NCBI RefSeq assembly: GCF_000208745.1
Contig: NC_030851.1
Coordinates: forward strand, 29,394,574 to 29,458,573
Direction: 5' to 3'
Origin: Theobroma cacao
Lineage: Eukaryota > Streptophyta > Magnoliopsida > Malvales > Malvaceae
Length of the DNA: 64,000 nucleotides
Below the pieces are notes generated by a model, which was not told the DNA's origin, did no database searches, and saw only the letters and a program-made list of their open reading frames with translations. Positions 22,059 through 35,300 of this stretch are shown here, piece after piece. How positions within the stretch are numbered: position 1 is the first letter of the stretch; every line of letters starts with the position of its first letter. Position numbers and translations under genes: made by a program.

Positions 22059-23426
22059 GTGTGATATAATAATTTATTCACTATTTAAACATCAACACCA
22101 GCCACATGTTATGTTACTCTTGGCATTACAAACAACTCTTTCTTCTTTTAGAGAGTGGTTACGAAAAGATGAAGGTCGTTTGGCTAAAGCAATCTTTTCT
22201 ACTTACTTTTTGTTGAGTAAAGAAAATGACTATATAGACAAAGTATTTACGAAAGAATAGTGTTAAAGACTTAAAGTGGATCGTCCATGTCGTGAGTCAT
22301 GACTCCGCTGACTGACTCATTCAGGAAGCAAGTAAATTCTTCCTTACCAACCAAAAAGATTCCACATTGCACAATCACAACCGTCAACTCACTCAGCATT
22401 TCCATTCTAAACACTGTCCAACTCAGCACATTATTAAAAAAAGAAAAAGAAAAGCCTAGCAGCCATTGATCAATCCAGGAATATAACTTTGTTTCCGCAA
22501 AGCAAAAGGGCAGGCATCTGAATGCTGATTGTAACCTCAATGGAACTTCAAATTCCAGGCTTGGGGCCATCGCAAGCAAAGGGGGAAAAAAAAGAAACAG
22601 AACTAAGATGCTATTTTGTTAGCCGCAAGTAATTTTGTCACACATCTTCTGGTTTTAATGTGTATTTTTAAACAACTTTTGTAGGTGATTACTTAATTGT
22701 TGAGATGGATGCTAAACGGATATGATTCCCATTCTTTTTCTGTTTTTGATTATTAATTATTTTCAGGAACATGAACATGAACATTCGCCTAACCAGGAAT
22801 TTCTTCCCCTTGTTGTAAATTATACTCTTGTCTCTTGGGTTCATTTTAGCCTACTGGATGTCTCTCTCACTTTTAGTCACCGCCGCTTATATTCTATTAG
22901 CTCTTTTTTCTCGTCCAGAAAAAATAAAATAAAATAAAATACTTGAATTCCATTGTATTTCTCAAGACGTTGACCTTGGAGCTGTCTATTTAGGCAAAAT
23001 TTCGCTTGACCCTTTCAGTTACAGGCTTTTTATTTAGTTCCAGATACGAAGAAAGAGAAAATTACAGCTTTCAAATCTAATTATAATGGATCAAACTTAT
23101 CAATCAATATTATATATATATATATATTATTTTTTATACATATTAATCTCGGAAGAAAAAACAAAGATGCTCTACCATGAATGGGCGGCTGTCAGAGGCT
23201 GAGGGGATCCCTTTTGATTTAAAACCAGGTTGTCAGGCGTCAAACAGTTCCAGATTAGCTATCAAACGATCTTTAAAGTTGTACTAGTGCATTTTCCATT
23301 TTTCTTAAAATAGATGAATAATTTTCTACCAAGTAGCTGGTCTTGTCATGGAATTTAGAATATATCCTATTCCATAGCATGTAGAACTCATTCAAAACCA
23401 AAATTAAATATCACCAGGCCACCACC
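20721..23426. other. AT-rich intergenic spacer upstream of thioredoxin
   Basis: No gene is supported. It holds long AT-only runs (20,940-21,480), a pure AT dinucleotide run at about 22,020-22,056 and a shorter one near 23,108-23,127. The reading frames here are short, lack recognisable domains and have no codon structure. Confidence 0.6.
22020..22056. repeat. AT dinucleotide microsatellite
   Basis: An uninterrupted run of AT repeats, about 18 units, in the spacer upstream of the thioredoxin gene. A shorter run of similar type lies at about 35,785-35,810 inside F1 copy C. Confidence 0.95.
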
Positions 23427-23435
23427 TATATAAAG
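23427..23435 (+). promoter_or_regulatory. TATA box of the thioredoxin gene
   Basis: TATATAAAG, preceded by CCACC, sits about 95 bases upstream of the start codon. A transcription start near 23,460 would give a ~70-base leader ending in an A-rich run just before ATG. Confidence 0.65.
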
Positions 23436-23529
23436 ACCCACCAATACATCCTAATATTCCAAGCCTCAGCACTTTGACAAGAATATTGTTGTCTAATTTC
23501 AACTTAGGTTTATAGTTAAGAAAAAAAAA

Positions 23530-24061
23530 ATGGGGGCTAACGCTTCCACTCCTCGGATCATTGAAATGCAGTCCAAGAGCCAGTGGAGAGCGCAGCTCGA
23601 GGCCTCCAAGCAAAGTAACAAGCTGGTAAACTTCACTGCTTATCTTTTAACCTGGTTACTAGTTGAGGTAAATGTTACTGATTCATTTTTCCTTGTTTGG
23701 TGCTGAAAGTTGGTTATCGATTGCACGGCCACGTGGTGTGGACCTTGCAAACGGATGGAACCAGCGATTGAAGAGTTTGCCACCATATATGCAGATGTTC
23801 AGTTCATCAAGATTGATGTGGATCTGTTGGCGGTAACACTTAATTCTCTGCTATTGCATATTACTCTTTTAACTTCCATTTTTTGCAGTATCCTTTACTA
23901 ATGAAGAACACAAAATATGAATGAAACAGGATGTGGCTGGGGAATTAAAGGTTGATTCAATGCCAACCTTCGTTCTTGTTAAGAAAGGGAAAGAAGTAGA
24001 CAGGTTGGTTGGGGCCAGGAAGGATGAATTGCAGAGGATGATTGAGAAACACAGGATATGA
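23530..24061 (+). CDS. Thioredoxin h, subgroup II (h2/h7/h8-like)
   Basis: Small cytosolic disulfide reductase. Exons are 23,530-23,625, 23,710-23,832 and 23,930-24,061; all junctions are phase 0 with GT/AG borders, giving 116 aa. The active site WCGPC is at about residues 40-44 in exon 2, and the conserved cis-proline is in MPTF in exon 3. The start codon follows an A-rich run. The protein begins MGANAS: Gly2 and Ser6 fit the N-myristoylation pattern known in subgroup II h-type thioredoxins, so membrane anchoring is plausible. Reduction would come from NADP-thioredoxin reductase or glutaredoxin. The 3' end faces the DnaJ gene 670 bases away. Which Arabidopsis paralogue it matches best (h2, h7 or h8) cannot be settled here; neighbouring genes point to h7. 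Confidence 0.95.
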
Positions 24062-24730
24062 TGTAAGAATTCAACATGGTGAATGCACTATCAGCAAGGC
24101 CCTGGAGTTATATTCCGTTACCTTTAAGAGGAATAAGAGAGAAATAAAAAATAGCAACACATAACCGATGGTGATACACACCATTAAGCCACTGCTAAAT
24201 AAGGTTGCTGTAACGCTAATATGACCAGTGGCCAATGATACACAATTTTTTTTATTTTGCGTCAGAGTTCTTGTTTAAAGTCATAGCCTTTCTTTCTAAT
24301 CCTAGCATGCTACTGCACAATTTAACAATAGCAAGTTCCATTGTTCGAATTGATGTCCTGAACATGAACATGTCTACAATATGATAATTCAAAATACTCC
24401 ATCAAAAAGAATATATAATTCTAAAATACATGCAAACTCCTATGGTTAAATTTGAAAACAGATAATGCATTAAAATTCTGTCATTTCCGAAATATATAGC
24501 ACGAAAGTTCTTTCCTGCAACTTCCAGTACAAAACCACCACTGAATACAAGTATACAATTTTCAATTAGAATATAGTGGCAGAACATCGCTTGCAACCCT
24601 TCAAACTTGTTTCCTACTATGCACAATCTTTCCTCTTTAGTAGTTGATAATTAAACCTATTTACATTGAGTTGACAATCAATATCAATCAGTGTTAATAG
24701 ATGGTTGTGACCTCAAGCATGGACTATTGA

Positions 24731-27261
24731 CTATTTATCAGCTCCACCCAATGCCCTCCTCAGATCAGACTTCTGTTCTGCAGTGAGCCTTGACGGAAAG
24801 ATGATCTCAAATTTGATTTTAAGGTGTCCCTTCTTGCTAGGTTCTTTTGAGATTGGCATTCCTTCATTTGGGATCACCACTTCATGACCTGGTTTCACAA
24901 TATCTTTTACCGGGATTGTGAGATTTCTTCCATCCAAGGTTGCCAAACTGAGGGTAATCCCAGTGAGGGCCTCAAGAAGAGAGATTTTCTGATTGATAAC
25001 CAGATCATTCCCATCCCTCTTAAATATAGCATGGGGTTTCTCATCCACCACAAAGATAAGATCAGCTGGAGTGATGCCGGGTTCATGGTTTCCTTTCTCA
25101 GGAAAAGTAATTTTTGTGCCCTTCTTCCAGCCAGGCTTGATATCTATTTTTAAAATTTCGTCCACGGTCTTTGGCTTACTGCAAACAATGTTACTTGCAT
25201 ATCAAAGAGAGAAGAAAAGAATCCAGAAAAACAACAAAGCAGTAGCATTCAGGAATAACCAAATCACTACACGTTGCTGCTCCCACCCAATATTTTAAGT
25301 GATGAAAACAATGCAAGAAGTGAGGGGAAAAAAACAAAAGGGACTTAAAAATCCTATACTTTTGCAGATTTATTTCACTACACTACACTTTTATCTAGGT
25401 AAGGTTATAACTTGTTTTGAATAAACTGGAGTCAGTCACACCTCAGAGCCAAACTGATTGAATTCAACTGTGGACAAAGTGAAGGTCCGTACTGTCTAGG
25501 TCACTTTTAAATCCTGAAAATTTAACTAATAAACATACATCAAGGATAAACACATTCAATATTCCAATTAAAATCTCGTAATAGCAGCGAGTCTTGATAC
25601 AAACCATGTTGTCAGGTCAATTATAATTTATTTTCTAAATCAACCACTCAGCCGACACAAACATACGAGGACAACAGAAGTGTCACATTTCTCATTCAAG
25701 TGGACACACAGATGACAACAAAAGAAACTCCATCAGCCTATAAAAACATTTGGAAGACAACAAAGTAACAAGGAGCGTTTTCCAACCTCTGACACTACTA
25801 TCACAATGACATGTTTGTCTTCATGATTTACATAAATAAGATTGCCAGGGTTCTAGTGATTTAATTGCTTTATTAGTGAAGGAACAATTTGCTAAAATAT
25901 AATAGGACGAGAACAAATGAAGCTAGACAGGTAAATAACAAACTGGCTTAATATTCTATGACTGAAACTGGTAAATAGCAAACAGGGCTAATATTATAAG
26001 ACCGAAAATCTTTTCCAGGGTAATAACATGCCAAAATACAAAATAAGAGGTAGTGACTGTAATTTCATTTACTGGATAACTCCACAAGCTGCAAGTCCAT
26101 AGGGGTCAACCGACCAAAGTTAGCAATCAAATTCTGATTTCACCAACTTGTGTTCCCAACATACCAAAATGCAAATTTATAAAACAGGACATAGAACAAT
26201 CAGAACCGAACCAATATACAGCTTTGGAAGCAGAATTAGGATAACCCAACTAACATCAATTCACAGCACATCCACAAAATATCAACTGATCCGAAAGAAA
26301 TTTCATAAGGGCCCATATTTTCCAAATTTGAGTAGACCCTAGTAAAAACCACTAATTAGGGACACCATCATCACTTTCCCTCAAATCTTCACAACATAAC
26401 TGGCAAAAACCAAATCCAAAATACAACCCCCCCCTCCTCCCCTCTGCTTTTCATAAATAAATACCTTCACCATGCATAAATTATCTGCAAGTCTTAAATT
26501 TTTAAAAAGTTTAATTCTTTCACAATGAAAAACATTAAAAAGAATCAATTTCCTTCGATTTTAAAAAGAAAAAAAATGAAGAATTAACATCCATTCCAAG
26601 ATTGCTCCTTCCCCAAAAGTCATCTTGTAAGCAGCAAACAAAAACAGATTGAATAAATAAAGAAAAAAAGGAACCATCTTCCAGCATGCAAAATTTTTCC
26701 TTAAATCCCAAATTTTTTATATAAAAAATCCACATTAATGAAAATTAGAAAAAAAATCGCATGTACCGACCCAAATTCATCAGGAACGGTCCGGGAAATC
26801 CGCATTTTTCTCCTACCACCTTTATAAAGCTCCTCCAAACTGCAAACCAACCTGCTTTCGACCGGCGCCGCCTTCTTGTTCCCTTGACTCCCGACCCCAC
26901 CATCTCCATAAAACCTCTTCTCGGGCCCTCCAAAAAACTCAGCGAATATGTCATCCGCATTCCTCGGATTAAACCTGTAGGCCCCACCACCGACACCACC
27001 GCCAGCAAAGCCACTGGGACTGGATAATTCAGCAGACTTAATCCCTTCTTCACCGTAAAGATCATAGATCTGACGCTTTTGCTGGTCGCTGAGGACGTCG
27101 TAGGCTTCAGAAATCTGCTTGAATTTAGCCTCCGCTTCTTTCTTGTTGACAGGGTTCTTGTCCGGGTGCCACCTCATGGCTAGGCGTTTGTAGGATTTTT
27201 TGAGGTCCTCCTCCGTCGCGTTACGGCTGACTCTAAGAATGTTGTAGTAGTCAACTCCCAT
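24731..27261 (-). CDS. Type II (DNAJB-like) Hsp40 co-chaperone
   Basis: Stimulates Hsp70 ATPase and delivers clients, probably in cytosol or nucleus. Exon 1 is 26,771-27,261 and exon 2 is 24,731-25,178, separated by a 1.6-kb intron; 312 aa. The J domain fills residues 1-70, with HPD at 32-34. A short Gly-rich linker with GGGVGGGAY follows, then the C-terminal peptide-binding domains ([33 protein letters not shown]) and a dimerisation tail ending GGADK. There is no CXXCXGXG zinc finger, which makes it type II, as in Sis1/DNAJB1. Phase requires the donor at 26,770 (GG|GTCGGT), giving the junction EFGKPKTV; an equally good-looking GT four bases downstream would shift the frame. The length is slightly below the 330-350 aa usual for plant relatives, mainly through a short Gly-rich linker. 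The 3' end is convergent with the thioredoxin gene. Confidence 0.94.
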
Positions 27262-30200
27262 TTGATTATCAGCTCTTGGGGTCGTTATTTTTGGTTTTGG
27301 GAAGATGTGAACTTCTTTTTGGTTTTGGTTTTGGGGTTTTGTGGGATTGACTGCTAATGGGGATGATGTAGGAAAGTGGAAATTGGCAATGGGAAATGGG
27401 AAGGAGAAAAGGCAGCGGCGAGTCTGCCGGCTTTAGGAAGCGAAAAGGAAACAGGATACGAGATAGCTGGAGCAGTAATCGCGGTTTTTGATACGCGTTT
27501 GCTTGATTTTTTATTTTGGCAAAGTTTTGGGTAACAGCTTATGCCCCGAAAGTTTCCTCAATACCCAATTGGATTTGGGCACCACACATATTCTACTACA
27601 GTCCACACAATCTAGTTGCTTTTTTACTATTTCCACCCATGTTTTTTCTTTTTCTTGTAAAATTTGACTACAGGTTTAGAAATTCAAGATAATATTTGTG
27701 GTTTAATTTAAATTTACTACTATTTCAAGCAAATCATACTAATTAAATATAGTACTAGTTACTTTCTTGTACTAATATAGTATAAAATTTTAAGTTGTAC
27801 CTGATTCTATAATATTCAAATTCTTAGCTCTGATTCTATTTCTTTTTTTTCATATTTTCAAAAAAGAAAACATTAATTGAGGCAATCTCAATCTTTACAC
27901 CTTTTCTTCTTAGGTAAATATTAATTTTATAAATGACAACTTTCTTTTTTGTGCACGTAGGTACTTACAATTATAGAATTTATATTTAATGTAGGATCAA
28001 TATATGGATTTTATACATTATTAATAAATCAAATATTATTATTTCATTAATCAATAAATTTAAAAATCAAAAACCTCCAATTATAAATACTCAATATAAA
28101 TATTTACAATGTTAATTTTTTATGATTAAATGATACTATATAAATATTATAAAACAAATATGACACATAAATAATTAATTATGTGAAAAGAATGTAATAT
28201 ATTTAGAAAGGTGACAGGCTTGTGAAGGTATCAAAAAGCGAAAAATGGGAATACTATAATGGGACGTGCCGTGCAGTCAAGAAGGAATAGGAATAGGAAT
28301 AGCTGGGGTAGAGAGAGTATCTTGCGTTTAAAGAATTGTCAAATTATTTTGTTTAAATGAATACAGATTCTGGTCGGAATCATCGGATAGGCAACAAAAT
28401 AAATACCCCTTGAAAACGACATCGTCTACTCCCAAGTATTTTATTATTGATCCAACACATCTTGGTCAATTCATTATTTCCTATTTTATTTTATGCTGTA
28501 TTTTTATTAGATTTAGTAATTCGTATTTTCATATCATAATTGTGTTAGATATGATTAATTATGAAATACGTTAAGATTAAATACGAACACAATATAAATA
28601 ATATTCATATCTTAAATCTGAAACACGTATACGAATATATTTAACAACTGTGTAATACGATATAATAGGATTAACACGATTATTAAATGTGTCAATATAT
28701 GACACGACACAATTAATAACATGATTAACATATTTAATATGATTAAATAACAATATTTAAATTAAATATAATTTTATTATTTAAATTAAATTAATAGTTA
28801 TAAAAACAATTATAACAAAACAAAATTATAATAACATCAAATATAATAAAATAAAAGTTCAAAAATTAAAGTTTGGGCATGGCATAATTACATTATTATT
28901 TTTATAAAATTTATAAAACTTATTAAAATAATTGTTTAAAATTATTTAGGTAAGGCTAAAATAGTCTTTAACATTAATATTTAACCAGTTGATAAACGTA
29001 TAACGTATGCACGTTTAAAGACGATTAAACACATTTATATGTTTAAACAAGATAATACGATTTACACGATTAATTAAACGTATTTTAAATATATTATTCA
29101 TGTCTTAAATGTGTCAAATATGATTAGACATGAAATATATTAAAATTAAAATCTAAACCTGTTTACCCCTATGTCGTATCTAAAATTACCAAATATAATC
29201 TCTACTTGTTCCATTCCCTTCACTCCTCAATTAAGTTTCCCTTCATTGATTTTATTCCTCCTAATTTATCTACTAATTAATTTACAAAATTACACCTTTT
29301 AATCAAGATTAAAGGACACCATGTCCAATTAGGTTTGGTGTTATTTATTATTTGATCCTTTTTTGTAAATAATTCTACAAGCTTACATTGTCTACTTTTG
29401 TTTGAAAATTTACCTTTTAATTTATCACATTATGTTTTTGATGGGCACAACTCTACAATTAGAATTTCATAGATTAACTTCGAGGTTTTGAATTCAAAGG
29501 TGTAAAATAAAAGAAATAAGATTTCTGAAATAGCAATAAACTATTTTTTATTATATGATACAAAATCGCACATAAATTATATATTTGGTTATGTATCGTA
29601 GTAAGCATAACGTTTAGCTTTTAACAATAAAACTTGACACAAACCCTTTTCAGCTCCGTATATCTCTTCTCTGATATTTGGAAGGCTTTACCTTCCTTAC
29701 TAAACATAGGAAAAGCTATGAGTTTGCCATAAATATGCAGGAACGTGCAAGACCGACCACTTTTTGGTCTACAAGAAAGGTTTAGTGGTTAGAGATAAGA
29801 ATGGGTGAGAAAAGGATTCGAGGATTCAGCTATGGGGCAGGCTCCATGTGGTAGGACCGAGCAATCAGGCAAAAGATTAGCTTATTTATAATGATTAGGA
29901 GCTTTTAGTTATATTGTTAAAAGGCTAGTTGCATAGCTACAAGATTAAGATTATATTAAAGTTGGAAGCTTTCCAACTTTTCCAATTGCTTTTATATGTC
30001 TGAATTGAGTCATATCATGTGCCCAAAACTTATAAATGAAGCTGAAAAAGTACATGTTTTGATTTCCCAACTATCAAGCCTTTTTGTACATTGGAAGGAT
30101 TTCTATTTGAAGTCATTTTGACACAAAAAGTTTAAAAAGAGTGGCTTTTGTCCCTTCCTTTGCAAATTGTGAACAAGACTTAGGATGCCAACTATGGTGC

Positions 30201-30630
30201 TTTCTAGTTGTATACATGGTCGACCCACACCCTTTCCGCATTTCAAAAAAAAAAAAAAATAGTCTTAACCCAAGTCCTACCCCCACTTTAATCAAAGGTA
30301 CATTACAAAATTTTCCCTTACTGCATCAGGGTTATTTTAGAAAATATAATATGTATTCACTTCATTAATCATGGAAAAGATATTTCTCTGAGTATATTTT
30401 ATATCAAACATGAAATGTAATATTTCGTAATTAAAATATAAAGAAGGTTAACCACATCCACTATATCAAATGCAATCATATAAAATTTTGAACTTAAAAA
30501 TCAATATATTATTTAGATATATGGATCAAGACAAGCTTAATATTTAAAATTAAAACTTTAAAATATTTGATTACCAAATTGGACTCAAACATGTCAAAAT
30601 TTACTGAATTGTTGAGTGAGTTTGAACTAG
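27262..30630. other. Intergenic spacer, AT-rich, no gene seen
   Basis: The first ~280 bases are the likely promoter and leader of the DnaJ gene. From about 28,550 to 29,160 the text is rich in ACACGATTA, TTTAACA and CGTATT words on a near AT-only background, a dispersed repeat also visible within a TTC38 intron (61,020-61,340, other orientation). Nothing else is recognisable. Confidence 0.5.
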
Positions 30631-30639
30631 GCTGTACTT

Positions 30640-31020
30640 AGCTCGTGGAGACGGCTAGTGTGTAAATTAGAACATTGCCCAGAGTTATTACATGGCATGC
30701 ATGTAAAACACATGGCTTGTCACATAAATTTGTCTGTACATGAGGTGTAGTGTAGTAAACATGGCATTTAGCAAAATCATTAGAACATTGCCTAGAGTTA
30801 TACACCATGCATGTAACATCTCTAATGCTCATGGCGTGTAAAAAATATATTAAAATAACATGTTTTAGTACATGGCATGTAATATGTTTTTTTGAACATG
30901 GCGTGTAACAATTTTTTTGAATATGGCGTGCAACAAATTTTTTCAACATAGCATGTCGTGTAACAACATGTTTTCAACAAGGCGTGTAGCAACATTTTAG
31001 AACACAATATGTAATGTGTA
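30640..31020 (+). repeat. Minisatellite with CATGGCGTGTAACA core
   Basis: Degenerate units of about 25-35 bases containing CATGGCRTGTAACA followed by a T-rich spacer, clearest between 30,825 and 31,000. It abuts the 5' part of the Mutator-like pseudogene. Its core is nearly the same as in the minisatellite at the 3' side (38,580-38,865). Confidence 0.65.
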
Positions 31021-31079
31021 AATTGACTGACATTTTTTAAAAAAATTTTAGTGGCATTCCAATTATGCGATTTGTGATA

Positions 31080-31395
31080 AGACACGGTGGTCAGTTGGTT
31101 GATGGCATTTACAAGGGTGGTGAGTCATGAATGCGGGGGGTTAGGAGTGATTTGTCATTTGTGGGCTTGATGAAGGTGGTTGAAGATGTTATTGAGTAAA
31201 CTCACAAATTCACGAGATTGAGTTACATGCATTGATCAATACACCCGAAGAGCTATCACGCTCAATTATCAAGGACGACGAGGATGTTGCATTAATTCTG
31301 CTAGAACAAAGGAATGTTTCAGCAGTGTATGTTGCCATTAAGGAGTGCCATACAAATGATATGGGACATGAAGAAGCTGTACAACATGGTAATCA
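31080..31395 (+). pseudogene. 5' part of a Mutator-like (MULE) transposase pseudogene
   Basis: A degraded frame reads GGQLVDGIYKGGES...RSDLSFVGLMKVVEDV, then ELSRSIIKDDEDVALILLEQ, resembling the N-terminal part of plant MULE transposases upstream of the catalytic domain. In-frame stops occur near 31,130, 31,197 and 31,233. The coding text ends abruptly at 31,395, where an inverted F1 LTR begins; its continuation is at about 37,052. Confidence 0.6.
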
Positions 31396-31626
31396 TGTCA
31401 CAACCCAAATTTCAAGCTATGACCGGCGCATGGGCTCAGTGGGCATAGCCCACTAGGCCGATGCAAGTCTCTTTATGAGATTCTGCTCCTCATTCCATCC
31501 ATCATCTTTAAAACCATGTGTTATAATTCTCAAAGATGAATGTTTCAGTAATATTTTATAGCAACCGAATATTCATCTTTGTATTATCTCAAAGTACTGT
31601 CATTCATTGTCATCTCATAAGGGCAT

Positions 31627-34491
31627 TGTCGTAACGTGCGGGTCTGGGAACCTGACCGCTAGACGTGGAGTGATTTATTGGAGTCGCCACCAATCTTTTT
31701 TTATCTAGGTGTGATTGGCCACCTAATAAATTTGTTTTATTCGACGAAATCTTAAATTAACTTAAGAATCATCGAAAGGAAGATAAACCGGCCTACGTAT
31801 CTTTTAGAGTTGGATTTGGGAGTACGGTTACGCACAGGGAAGGGTAAGCACCCCCGTGACGCCCGTTCCATGAACGATACCATTTAATCATATATTATCC
31901 TAACCCATTAATTTTATTCTTATGTTTCCTTAATTGTTATTTATTTAATTTGTCTTTTATTCTATCCAGTCAAAACATTTTACGAGTTTGGCGCACACAT
32001 GATGCAATCGTGAAATGCATGGCATAAAATCGAGATAATGTCAAACGAAAATCTTTTATTGAGCGTACTTTCCGAATCCACCCATCATACTAGTGGGATC
32101 CGAGAGTATTCTCTCACCTAGAGAAATACCTTAAAAACTCGCCTTTGCAAGCTTACAAGGTAAATCCCATCATCGGGATAGTCGTTTGCGAGTAAGAAAA
32201 AACAATGTTTTCATGAATGCAAATCCTAATGCGGACAAAAGCTTTTTATCAAAGATATCTCCCCGAACCCTCCCATCATACTGGTGGGATCCAGGGATAC
32301 CTTTTCACCTAGGGAATTTACCAGAGAAACTCACATTCGCAAGCTTTTTCGAAAAGTCCCATCGTTGGGGTTATGCCCGTATACAGAACATATCTATATG
32401 CCATGACATTTAACAATGCAACAATGATACGCGACGTACTCGTAAATTCAATATTCGTTTCATATTTAATACTTTCCTTTGATATTATTTATCATGACAA
32501 AATATTTTACATTTGTTTATTATTTTTATAACCATTTCTATTTCGTCATATATTTTACCATGTTTGTATTTATTCATTTTACTATATAAAATTCCCCTAA
32601 AATCATAGTCTTAGACCACATATATTTTTTATTATTCGTAATCATTGTTATTTATGCATGTGTATTTTATCCATTTTTGTACTATTATGATTAAAAAATT
32701 TATTAATTTCTCATTTCTTTTACTTATAGATTTTGATTAATTGGTGATTAAATATATTCAAGGTTTTTTTTATTATTTGCTTAAAATTAGAAATATCGAA
32801 ATTCCGAATAAGGACCCTCCCATCATACTGATGGGGTCCTAATCAAAATTCCAAACCTAGGGAAATTTACTCGGAATTGCGACTTCTCGCGTTCCGAATG
32901 GACATCCCATCATCAGTCCCAAAATGATTATTGCATTTTTCTATATATATAATTTTTACTACATTACATTCTTTATTTTCTACACATACTTGTATGTATA
33001 TGAATTTGAGTAATTAAATATTTTATTGCTATCACATACTTAACTCATTCTTATTATTAAAACATATTTCATTTACATTTATCTACTAACTCCTTTTAAT
33101 ATAATGACCCATTTTAATACTATTTTTAGTCCTCGCTTAGGCGAATTTTTTCTATGACTAAATATCTTTTTTATACATATGTGTATTTTATATATTTCCT
33201 TTCTTAAATTAATTTTTTTGAATTATTTAACAAAATTTTAAACACTAAATTTTCTTGGATTACAAGTGGGTAAGCCCTAATAAACAAAATCAAACCCAAC
33301 AACAAGGATAGAGCTTTACTTGATTTGGGCTCGGACTAGCCCAAGAACGCCTTGGCTGTGAAGGGCCGCAGCAGCTCACCAAAGCCCCAGCAAGCTTCTT
33401 TCAAAATGCACAGCTTGGTGCTTCAAAAACCCTTCTAAATGACGCCGTTTTGACACTTTCTCTTTCGAAATTTTTAACTTTGAAACAGCACCGTTTTGAA
33501 ACCCTAAAACCTAGCTATTTAAACTCTTTTTCTCTCTTTCCTTCTTCACTTTCACTTTTTACTTTTTCTCTCTAAAAAACACTCCCTCTGCCCTCTCTCT
33601 AGACTGTTCAACTGCTCCACTTCTCATTTTCTCTCTCTTTTCCCTCTCTCCTTTTCCTTTTAGCAGGTCGGCGACTTCTCTCCTTTTCTTTTTCTTTTCA
33701 CCGGTCGACGACTTCTTCTCTATTCCCTACCGTCGTAGATCGGCGATCCTAGATCCCAAATCTCCCTTTCTCTGTCGTCGGCTCTCCTACACCCTCCCTA
33801 CCGCAGAAGATCGACAAACCCAGATCCCAAATCTCCCTTTCTCTGTCTCAAATCGACAGATCTAAACCCTCAAGAGTTTCCCCCTTTGTTCCGCCGGCCA
33901 CCCACTATCTCTCTCTCCTTTCACCGCCTACCTACCATACCCACCAAATCACAATTTTTTTACACTACCCGAACCCACTGATTTTTCTTTCTTTTCTTTT
34001 TTTATGTGCTTTTTTTTTTATCTTTTGATTGATTTTGGTTTATTGTTGTTATTGTGGCTAGGGTAATTTGCTGGTAGAATTTAGGATCTTTGGATCTGAT
34101 TTGTGGTTTTTGTTGTTGCTGCTGTTTGAAAATGAAAATTTTTGGTTGGATCTGGACCTTTTTTTTTTGAAACGTTTTCTCTCTTGTTTTTTCAAAATCT
34201 ACCCCCCCTTGTTGTTGAATCTGCCTACATTTTAAAAAATCCGGATTGTCTAAAATTTTGGACAATCTCAAGAGTGTAATCATGTGATTTTCGGAGGGCT
34301 CCTAGCACAAGCAAGCCCGGGGCAAGTAGTTGGAGGTGACAGGAGAGGGAGGCTGAACAAACGTTCAGTCTTTTCCCTTCTCTGTTCTTTTTTTTTTAAT
34401 TTTATTATTTTTTAATTAATTTTTTTAATTTTAATTTTTATTATGTTATTTGATTATTTTATTTTTTATTTTTTTTAAATGGGTGTCTACG
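31627..34491 (+). mobile_element. F5 LTR (about 2.87 kb, likely solo) with GGCAT duplication
   Basis: Begins TGTCGTAACGTGCGGG and ends GGTGTCTACG; the last base would be A in an intact TG...CA element. GGCAT is repeated at 31,622-31,626 and 34,492-34,496. Three degenerate copies of a ~110-150-base block carry CCCATCATACTGGTGGGATCC-like palindromes (32,085, 32,270 and 32,818). Near 33,515 a TATTTAAA sequence precedes a strongly CT-rich leader (33,520-33,960). The text GGAGTCGCCACCAAT near 31,680 is of a kind widespread in plant LTRs. There is no coding domain. Confidence 0.82.
32080..32920 (+). repeat. Three CCCATCAT...GTGGGATCC blocks in F5
   Basis: Blocks near 32,080-32,180, 32,263-32,380 and 32,814-32,920 each run: CCCATCATACTxxTGGG(A/G)TCC, then CACCTAG(G/A)GAAAT or similar, then CGCAAGCTT or a CGCGTTCC variant, then CCCATCATC or CCCATCGTT. 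CCCATCATACTGGTGGG can fold back on itself. Conserved order with drifting spacers suggests an old internal duplication. Confidence 0.7.
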
Positions 34492-34962
34492 GGCATCATC
34501 ATCAATCCAACATATACATACTTCATTTATAACATGACTGTTAGTAGTTTACATTACATATACGTGTACACAGACAAAAGACTCTCAACCGTCAATGGAG
34601 TGACTTTAAGTGAAGGTACCATTACTGAGATGCCATAGTACCTACCAAGAAGACAAGCATACGTGTACACTCAATCTAGGTCTCAACTGCCTCCAAATCT
34701 GAAAACATGAAGTTTAAAAACGTGAGTATAAAACTCAGTGAGTGAACATAAGAAGGGAACAAGCAATCGATAAGGAGAACTTGGAAATCATGATGCACTT
34801 GTTTCAAAAATAATGCAATTGATTTAATTTCTTACTAAAAACCCCTCATTTCAAACTTTGATTAATAGCCTCATACTATTGAAAAAACTCATGATCAATC
34901 CATGAAGTTAAATGGGTGAAAAATATGTCAAAATCAGGCAAGGTAGCAAGCATGACAGCAAG

Positions 34963-35300
34963 TTTCTCGCTGCAACGAGAAACATTCTTAGTTTGCATAT
35001 GTTTCTGTTTTTCTAGTATCTCTCCCACTACAGAAGTTCAATTGACATGACTTTTAGACCATTAGAAAGATAAGAGGCTGGGCTACAACTTTTATGTTTA
35101 TCACTTTGCCCAATTCTGACCGAAAGGTGGTCAAATCTGTGTCAAAGTGAAGGCACTGCACTAGAAAATTGGGAACCACCCGAGAGTTTCTCGCTGCAGT
35201 GAGAATCCATTTTCGCTGCAGCGAGAATTCTTTTTCCCTGCAGCTAGAAACAGGGTTGATTTGTGCCCCCACCACCCGAGAGTTTCTCGCTGCAACAAGA
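34963..35300 (-). repeat. GCTGCAGC palindrome array in F1 copy C
   Basis: Five copies of the motif found in copy B, near 34,963, 35,187, 35,210, 35,231 and 35,284 (TTTCTCGCTGCAACGAGAAA, TTTTCGCTGCAGCGAGAA and variants). Spacing differs from copy B. Confidence 0.85.
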
